Of a DNA stretch of 5,260 nucleotides, positions 1 through 3,118 are shown one piece after another. Source of the DNA: an uncultured Erysipelotrichaceae bacterium. Lineage in GTDB: Bacteria > Bacillota_I > Bacilli_A > RFN20 > CAG-826. Under the pieces are notes generated by a model. That model searched no databases. It saw only the letters and a list, made by a program, of their open reading frames with translations, and was not told the origin of the DNA. Positions within the stretch are counted from its first letter, which is position 1. Every line of letters starts with the position of its first letter. The stretch covers positions 1 through 5,260 of the forward strand of contig CACYJD010000052.1 in the NCBI GenBank assembly GCA_902774655.1. The letters run 5' to 3'. The position numbers and the translations under genes were made by a program.

Positions 1-202
1 CTGTCTTAGTTTAGTAACCTTAAATCTAGGTGGTGGCATCAAAACAATTGGTGAATTGTGTATTGCTAGTTGCCGCAAATTAGAAACAATTAACTATAAC
101 AATTTCATCAATAAATTTAATGAGATAAGATTTGGCTCAAACTGGAATGACGAAGTAAATGTCCATGAAGTTACTTGCCTCGATGGTACAGTAAATATCT
201 AA
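1..202 (+). CDS. BspA-like leucine-rich repeat protein, C-terminal end (partial)
   Basis: The reading frame enters from upstream (first full codon at base 2) and ends at TAA 200-202, leaving 66 residues. The visible part begins inside a leucine-rich repeat of the LRR_5/BspA type (L-x-x-V-x-L, then G-I-K-T-I-G-E, then a C-x-x-L-x-x-I step). It ends with the cap usual for such proteins: I-N-Y, a spacer, two Trp-type positions (one replaced by Phe), then V-T-C-x-D-G-x-V-x-I and stop. Proteins of this family are commonly secreted or surface-exposed and are thought to bind host or matrix ligands, but nothing here shows the ligand, signal peptide or anchor. No membrane segment or sorting signal follows the cap. 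The family call is fairly secure. The precise function is unknown. Confidence 0.75.
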   Translation, partial: CLSLVTLNLGGGIKTIGELCIASCRKLETINYNNFINKFNEIRFGSNWNDEVNVHEVTCLDGTVNI

Positions 203-220
203 TAAAGAATTAATTTGTCT

Positions 221-252
221 GGTGCATTAAAGCTAAACCAGTAAATAATGCC
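221..252 (+). terminator. Weak hairpin downstream of the LRR gene, possible terminator
   Basis: GCATTA (224-229) can pair with TAATGC (246-251), with one further G-C pair past a bulged T. A competing stem CTGGT (219-223) with ACCAG (237-241) overlaps it. The sequence after it is only AT-rich (ATATTATTT), not a clean T-run. This is the only candidate for ending the LRR transcript before the udk promoter, and it is weak. Confidence 0.25.
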
Positions 253-290
253 ATATTATTTCGTATTGATACTTTTATCGACACTTACTC

Positions 291-318
291 GTGACTTTTG
301 TCTATATCTATATATAAT
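291..318 (+). promoter_or_regulatory. Predicted promoter of udk
   Basis: A perfect -10 box TATAAT lies at 313-318. GTGACT at 291-296 matches the core of the -35 consensus at four of six positions, with a 16-base spacer. Transcription would start near 325, giving a leader of about 25 bases. The surrounding sequence is very AT-rich, so the -35 assignment is the less certain part. Confidence 0.45.
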
Positions 319-334
319 CTTTATTAATAAATAA

Positions 335-340
335 TAAGGA
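335..340 (+). promoter_or_regulatory. Ribosome binding site of udk
   Basis: TAAGGA ends 9 bases before the ATG at 350 and supports this start. It is a clear Shine-Dalgarno site, in contrast to the diguanylate cyclase gene downstream, which has none. Confidence 0.7.
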
Positions 341-349
341 ATATATTTT

Positions 350-1045
350 ATGGCCCGTATAATTTTAATCGGAGGAGGTTCCTCCGCTGGTAAGACATAC
401 ATTACTAGTAGAGTTATTGATGCAGTGGGTAAAGAGAATGTTACCCGTGTTTCATTAGATGACTACTATAAGAATCAAGAAGATAAAACCTTCGAAGAAA
501 GAACTAAAACTAATTATGACCATCCAAAAGCCTTTGACTGGAAATTAATTAGATCTCATATTAATGATCTTAAGAATGAAAAACCAATAGAGAAACCTCT
601 ATATGATTTCACCACCCACTTACGTAAGAAAGAAACAGAAGTAGTGAAACCAAATAAAATTATTATCGTTGAGGGCATTATGGCGCTCATCGACAAGGAA
701 CTTAGAGACATCGGAGACTTAAAAGTCTTCGTCAGTGCTTCTGCCGAAAGAAAGTTCCTTAGAAGAATGATTAGAGATAAGAAAGAAAGAGGCAGAAGCC
801 TTGACTCTATTGTCACTCAATACTTTGACACTGTTAAACCAATGTATGAAGAGATCATCGCTCCAAGTGCTAACTACGCTGACTTAATTATCAATAATGA
901 CGGTGAAAGAAACTTATCTATCGCTGTCCTCACCTTCTTAATTAAACGTGAACTCGACATTTATGAAGGACGTATCAAAGATAGTCGAAGTACCCTTAAA
1001 GAAGAGTTCACTAAAGAGATATTAGACGAGACTTTTCTTAAATAA
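350..1045 (+). CDS. udk: Uridine kinase
   Basis: The product is a 231-residue cytoplasmic P-loop kinase of the uridine kinase/phosphoribulokinase family, expected to phosphorylate uridine and cytidine to UMP and CMP in pyrimidine salvage. A Walker A loop GGGSSAGKT lies at residues 8-16. The SLDDYY motif (35-40) supplies the usual acidic residues. Residues 55-64 form the NYDHPxAFDW block, and PLYDFxxHxR (83-92) is the nucleoside-binding segment. VEGIMAL (107-113) is the Walker B-like strand. The Arg-rich lid RRMIRDxxERGRS lies at 138-150, and the QY...VKPMYEE...YADLII block at 157-181 completes the family pattern. The last 25 or so residues are charged and extend slightly past the usual length of about 205-215. 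The start has a good Shine-Dalgarno site. It appears monocistronic, since the next gene has its own promoter and riboswitch. Uridine specificity is inferred from family similarity. Confidence 0.85.
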   Translation: MARIILIGGGSSAGKTYITSRVIDAVGKENVTRVSLDDYYKNQEDKTFEERTKTNYDHPKAFDWKLIRSHINDLKNEKPIEKPLYDFTTHLRKKETEVVKPNKIIIVEGIMALIDKELRDIGDLKVFVSASAERKFLRRMIRDKKERGRSLDSIVTQYFDTVKPMYEEIIAPSANYADLIINNDGERNLSIAVLTFLIKRELDIYEGRIKDSRSTLKEEFTKEILDETFLK

Positions 1046-1047
1046 AG

Positions 1048-1106
1048 TAACGATAATATCATTAAAATATTTAAATTATTAATAATATCTTTAAAGACAA
1101 TCGTTA
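1048..1106 (+). repeat. Spaced inverted repeat after udk
   Basis: TAACGAT at 1048-1054 is exactly complementary to ATCGTTA at 1100-1106, enclosing 45 bases of almost pure A/T that can form partial internal stems. It starts just behind the udk stop codon and ends just before the next promoter's -10 box. There is no T-run after it, so it is a poor intrinsic terminator. It may only protect the mRNA end, or be chance in AT-rich DNA. Confidence 0.3.
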
Positions 1107-1118
1107 GGATACTATAAT
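1091..1118 (+). promoter_or_regulatory. Predicted promoter of the riboswitch-diguanylate cyclase unit
   Basis: A perfect TATAAT -10 box lies at 1113-1118, about 16 bases before the first paired base of the aptamer. That is where a riboswitch promoter should sit. The -35 box is poor: TTAAAG at 1091-1096 with a 16-base spacer is the best fit. Transcription would begin near 1125, so the RNA would consist of the riboswitch from almost its first base. Confidence 0.5.
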
Positions 1119-1133
1119 TATTATGTATCTATA

Positions 1134-1206
1134 TTGGCAAACCCGGAGTAATCCGGCGACGCAAAGCTATAGGGTCCTACTTACTAAATAGGGCAGCCAG
1201 TTGCAA
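1134..1206 (+). ncRNA. c-di-GMP-I (GEMM-I) riboswitch aptamer
   Basis: The sequence matches the class I cyclic-di-GMP aptamer. GGCAAACC lies at 1136-1143. A perfect five-pair stem CCGGA/UCCGG (1143-1147 and 1152-1156) is capped by the GNRA loop GUAA. The signature core GACGCAAAG (1158-1166) follows. The second arm has GCU (1166-1168) pairing with AGC (1195-1197) and CCUA (1176-1179) pairing with UAGG (1189-1192), then GCAGCCAG at 1193-1200. The closing stem pairs UUG-CAA (1134-1140, one bulged G) with UUGCAA (1201-1206). The RNA senses the second messenger c-di-GMP in cis. It sits between a promoter and a terminator, directly before a gene encoding a c-di-GMP synthase, so it forms a feedback device. 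The class call rests on motif recognition and base pairing done by eye. Confidence 0.9.
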
Positions 1207-1235
1207 TTCACTTAATTCTTTTAATTGAATTATTT

Positions 1236-1268
1236 AATGCGTCACCAGTATGGGCTGACGCATTTTTT
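1236..1268 (+). terminator. Riboswitch expression platform: intrinsic terminator touching the start codon
   Basis: AATGCGTCA (1236-1244) pairs perfectly with TGACGCATT (1256-1264) around an 11-base loop. The hairpin runs into six T at 1263-1268, and the ATG of the cyclase follows with no gap. This is a complete rho-independent terminator. The 5' arm TGCGTCACC (1238-1246) can instead pair with GGCGACGCA of the aptamer (1155-1163), with one C-A mismatch. The two folds exclude each other. If that pairing is the antiterminator, ligand-bound aptamer leads to termination, an OFF switch. The direction of the switch is inferred. Confidence 0.85.
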
Positions 1269-2762
1269 ATGAGTAACAAGAAACACTTCAGAATGTCTAT
1301 TAGAACCAAAGGTATATTAATGATCTTTGCTTTTGCTTTGGTCATTATTATGACCTCTATGACTTACTTCTCTTTAGTGACCTCTAATAACAATACTGAG
1401 CAATATAAAACTATCGCTAATAACTTAGCGGCTACTACGGCAAGTGTTGTAGACCCAACTGAATTTAACACTCTTAAAGAAGAAGTTGATGTTATCTATC
1501 AAGCAAGTCCATCTAAACCTACAAGTGAAGATTTAGATGAAGGAAGAGTAAGTGAAGAAAATATGGAAGCATACATATCTCAATATGAAGCTATCCAATC
1601 TGAGCCAGTATTTCTAAAAGTAAGAGACTTCCTTAGAAAGATTGAATCCGCTAATAACGTATATGCAGATTGCTTATATCTAATTTATTTAGATAAACCT
1701 AATCAACACTTCATCTATGTCGTTGATAGTGCACCTGAAGATGATGCCTGTCCGCCAGGCTGGATTGATCCATTATATGACTTTAATAGTAAGGTACTTG
1801 ATGATCCTACTATTGGTTTCCCGGCCTATATCACTAAAACACCACAATATGGTTGGCTAGTTACTAGTGGTTCACCAGTATATGACTCTTCTAATAAAGT
1901 CATAGGATATGCTTGTTGTGATATTTCTATGGACTTAGTTAGAAAGACACAAGCTGATAGCATTATGACTTTATTTATGTACTTAATGATTAGCTTAGTG
2001 ATTGTATCCACAGTAGGCGCTATTACGATTCACTTTGTCTTTATGAGACCAGTCCAAAATATCGCTAAAGTAGCGAACTCATATGATCCTAATAATATCG
2101 ACGCTACTCATGAAGTATTTAAAGACTTAGCAGTTAAGACTAATGATGAATTAACTGACTTAGCAGAATCCTTAAAGAAGATTGAAAGTGATGTAAAGCA
2201 TCACATTGAAGAAATCACTATTAAGAATAAAGAATTAGCGGTATCTCAAAATAAGACTAAACGTATGAAAGAACTCGCTAATAGTGATGGCTTAACAGGA
2301 GTCCGTAATAAAGTAGCATGGAACAGCGATGTTGCTAGACAAAATAAGCATATCAAACAACATAAAGATAGTGACTTCGCTATCGTAATGGTGGACCTTA
2401 ACTACTTAAAAGAAACCAACGATAAATATGGTCATGATACTGGTGATATCTGCCTTAAGAGATTAGCTAAACTCATCTGTAACGTATACGCCCATTCACC
2501 TGTATATCGTATAGGTGGAGATGAGTTTGCGGTAATCCTTAAAGGAGAAGACTACGCCGATAGAGTGCACTTAGAAGATAGCTTCAAAACTAAGATAGCA
2601 GCAAACTTAGCTGATAAGACTATCATTGAAAAGCATAAGATAAGCGCTGCTATAGGTACTGCATCTTACGATAAAGAAAAAGATCGAAGAGTGGAAGACG
2701 TCTTCAAACGTGCGGATAAATTAATGTATGCCTGCAAGAAAGAGATGAAATCTCGTAAATAA
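1269..2762 (+). CDS. Membrane-bound diguanylate cyclase with extracytoplasmic sensor region (GGDEF)
   Basis: The 497-residue product is predicted to condense two GTP into c-di-GMP. A first membrane segment lies at about residues 15-37. An extracytoplasmic region of some 190 residues follows (38-231), whose end (GWLVTSGSPVYD, then VIGYACCDISMD at 212-222) resembles Cache/PAS-like sensors; its ligand is unknown. A second membrane segment (about 232-258) leads to a HAMP-like linker and a charged helical, probably coiled-coil stretch (295-335). The GGDEF domain spans 336-497, with DGLTGVRNK (340-348), the metal-binding D376 in VDLNYLKETND, and an intact GGDEF at 416-420. The inhibitory RxxD site expected at 407-410 reads YAHS, so it is absent. 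The ATG at 1269 has no Shine-Dalgarno site because the terminator hairpin occupies that space. Met9 (base 1293) is a possible alternative but has no better site. Transcription is controlled by the c-di-GMP riboswitch upstream. Confidence 0.9.
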   Translation: MSNKKHFRMSIRTKGILMIFAFALVIIMTSMTYFSLVTSNNNTEQYKTIANNLAATTASVVDPTEFNTLKEEVDVIYQASPSKPTSEDLDEGRVSEENMEAYISQYEAIQSEPVFLKVRDFLRKIESANNVYADCLYLIYLDKPNQHFIYVVDSAPEDDACPPGWIDPLYDFNSKVLDDPTIGFPAYITKTPQYGWLVTSGSPVYDSSNKVIGYACCDISMDLVRKTQADSIMTLFMYLMISLVIVSTVGAITIHFVFMRPVQNIAKVANSYDPNNIDATHEVFKDLAVKTNDELTDLAESLKKIESDVKHHIEEITIKNKELAVSQNKTKRMKELANSDGLTGVRNKVAWNSDVARQNKHIKQHKDSDFAIVMVDLNYLKETNDKYGHDTGDICLKRLAKLICNVYAHSPVYRIGGDEFAVILKGEDYADRVHLEDSFKTKIAANLADKTIIEKHKISAAIGTASYDKEKDRRVEDVFKRADKLMYACKKEMKSRK

Positions 2763-2815
2763 ATCCCCTTTTCAAAAGAGCAATCTGGTGAGGTTGCTCT
2801 TTTCCTTTGGGATTT
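2761..2815 (+). terminator. Intrinsic terminator of the diguanylate cyclase gene
   Basis: The core is a perfect 10-pair stem, AAAAGAGCAA (2774-2783) with TTGCTCTTTT (2794-2803), with a 10-base loop. The A-run and T-run flank it symmetrically, so it could act on either strand. An outer arm AAATCCC (2761-2767), overlapping the stop codon, pairs with GGGATTT (2809-2815) and would extend the hairpin to 55 bases with an internal loop. It directly closes the cyclase gene. Confidence 0.85.
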
Positions 2816-2841
2816 ATTCATGTGATAGTTCATCTATCTTT

Positions 2842-2863
2842 TATTATCGGTATCTCGATAATA
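2842..2863 (+). repeat. Perfect 8-pair hairpin
   Basis: TATTATCG (2842-2849) is exactly complementary to CGATAATA (2856-2863), with a 6-base loop. A-rich rather than T-rich DNA follows, so on the + strand it is not a terminator. Read from the other strand it would be followed by a T-run, but no minus-strand gene is visible to use it. Its role is unknown. Confidence 0.4.
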
Positions 2864-2918
2864 TTAAAAAATATTAAATATTTAAAAAGTCTTGGATATA
2901 TCGCATCTTTATATAGTT

Positions 2919-2964
2919 ATAGAATCCCACACACACGCATTGCACTTGCGGGGGGGGGTTCTAT
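2919..2964 (+). repeat. Imperfect hairpin containing a (CA) run and a G9 tract
   Basis: ATAGAA (2919-2924) pairs with TTCTAT (2959-2964). CCC (2926-2928) pairs with GGG at the end of the G run, and CGCA (2936-2939) pairs with TGCG (2947-2950) around a 7-base loop. Between these stems a CACACACAC stretch (2928-2936) faces a run of nine G (2950-2958), which cannot fully pair. The G run is the longest homopolymer of G or C in the window and is striking in such AT-rich DNA. Both the dinucleotide and the homopolymer run are prone to slippage. Confidence 0.55.
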
Positions 2965-2991
2965 GTTATGGTAATAACGAATTTTGTAGGA

Positions 2992-3056
2992 GTTAACAGA
3001 TATCATTCTACTTAAGTTCTCACCATCATTAACTTAATTAGAGGGATATCTTTAAC
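2992..3056 (+). promoter_or_regulatory. Long two-part hairpin with a following T-run in the leader of the surface protein gene
   Basis: The outer stem pairs GTTAACAGATATC (2992-3004) with GATATCTTTAAC (3045-3056): 12 pairs with a single bulged C. The inner stem pairs CTACTTAAGTT (3008-3018) with AACTTAATTAG (3031-3041): 10 of 11 positions. They are separated by a 3-by-3 internal loop, with a terminal loop of 12 bases. Five T (3059-3063) follow two bases later. It could be an attenuator or terminator between an upstream promoter and the gene, or a DNA-level inverted repeat bound by a regulator. It matches no riboswitch class I recognise. Confidence 0.5.
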
Positions 3057-3098
3057 GATTTTTACATTATTCAAGTCTATATATTGAGAAATTTCATG

Positions 3099-3107
3099 AA
3101 AGGGGGA
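3099..3107 (+). promoter_or_regulatory. Ribosome binding site of the surface protein gene
   Basis: AAAGGGGGA lies 11 bases before the ATG at 3119. It is purine-rich but carries GGGGG where the consensus has GGAGG, and the spacing is somewhat long. It is flanked by TTGAGA (3084-3089) and TCTCAA (3111-3116), which could pair and hold the site in a loop. Confidence 0.55.
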
Positions 3108-3118
3108 ATATCTCAAAA

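Larger units (their letters stand above)
2816..3118 (+). other. Non-coding, structured leader region before the surface protein gene
   Basis: No credible gene is seen in these 303 bases on either strand. In order it holds: a weak 5-pair stem GATAG/CTATC (2824-2838) followed by TTTT; an 8-pair hairpin at 2842-2863; an A/T tract (about 2862-2888) that could act as an UP element; a possible -35 TTGGAT (2892-2897) without a well-spaced -10; a hairpin with a G9 run (2919-2964); a short GTTAT/ATAAC stem (2965-2978); a long hairpin (2992-3056) ending in five T; and the ribosome binding site. A second possible promoter has TTTACA (3061-3066) and TATATT (3080-3085), but its 13-base spacer is too short. 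The promoter of the downstream gene is therefore not settled. Confidence 0.6.

Noticed and set aside
556..816. Minus-strand open frame inside the uridine kinase gene
   Set aside because: It lies wholly opposite a gene with complete family motifs, and its translation is low-complexity Leu/Ser-rich. It is a shadow of the real frame.
1826..2011. Minus-strand open frame inside the diguanylate cyclase gene
   Set aside because: It is opposite the sensor region and second membrane segment, with no ribosome binding site and no recognisable motif.
2816..3118. A second c-di-GMP or other known riboswitch before the surface protein gene
   Set aside because: I looked for the GGCAAACC and GACGCAAAG signatures and for T-box-like sequences and found none. 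Only hairpins without a known class are present.
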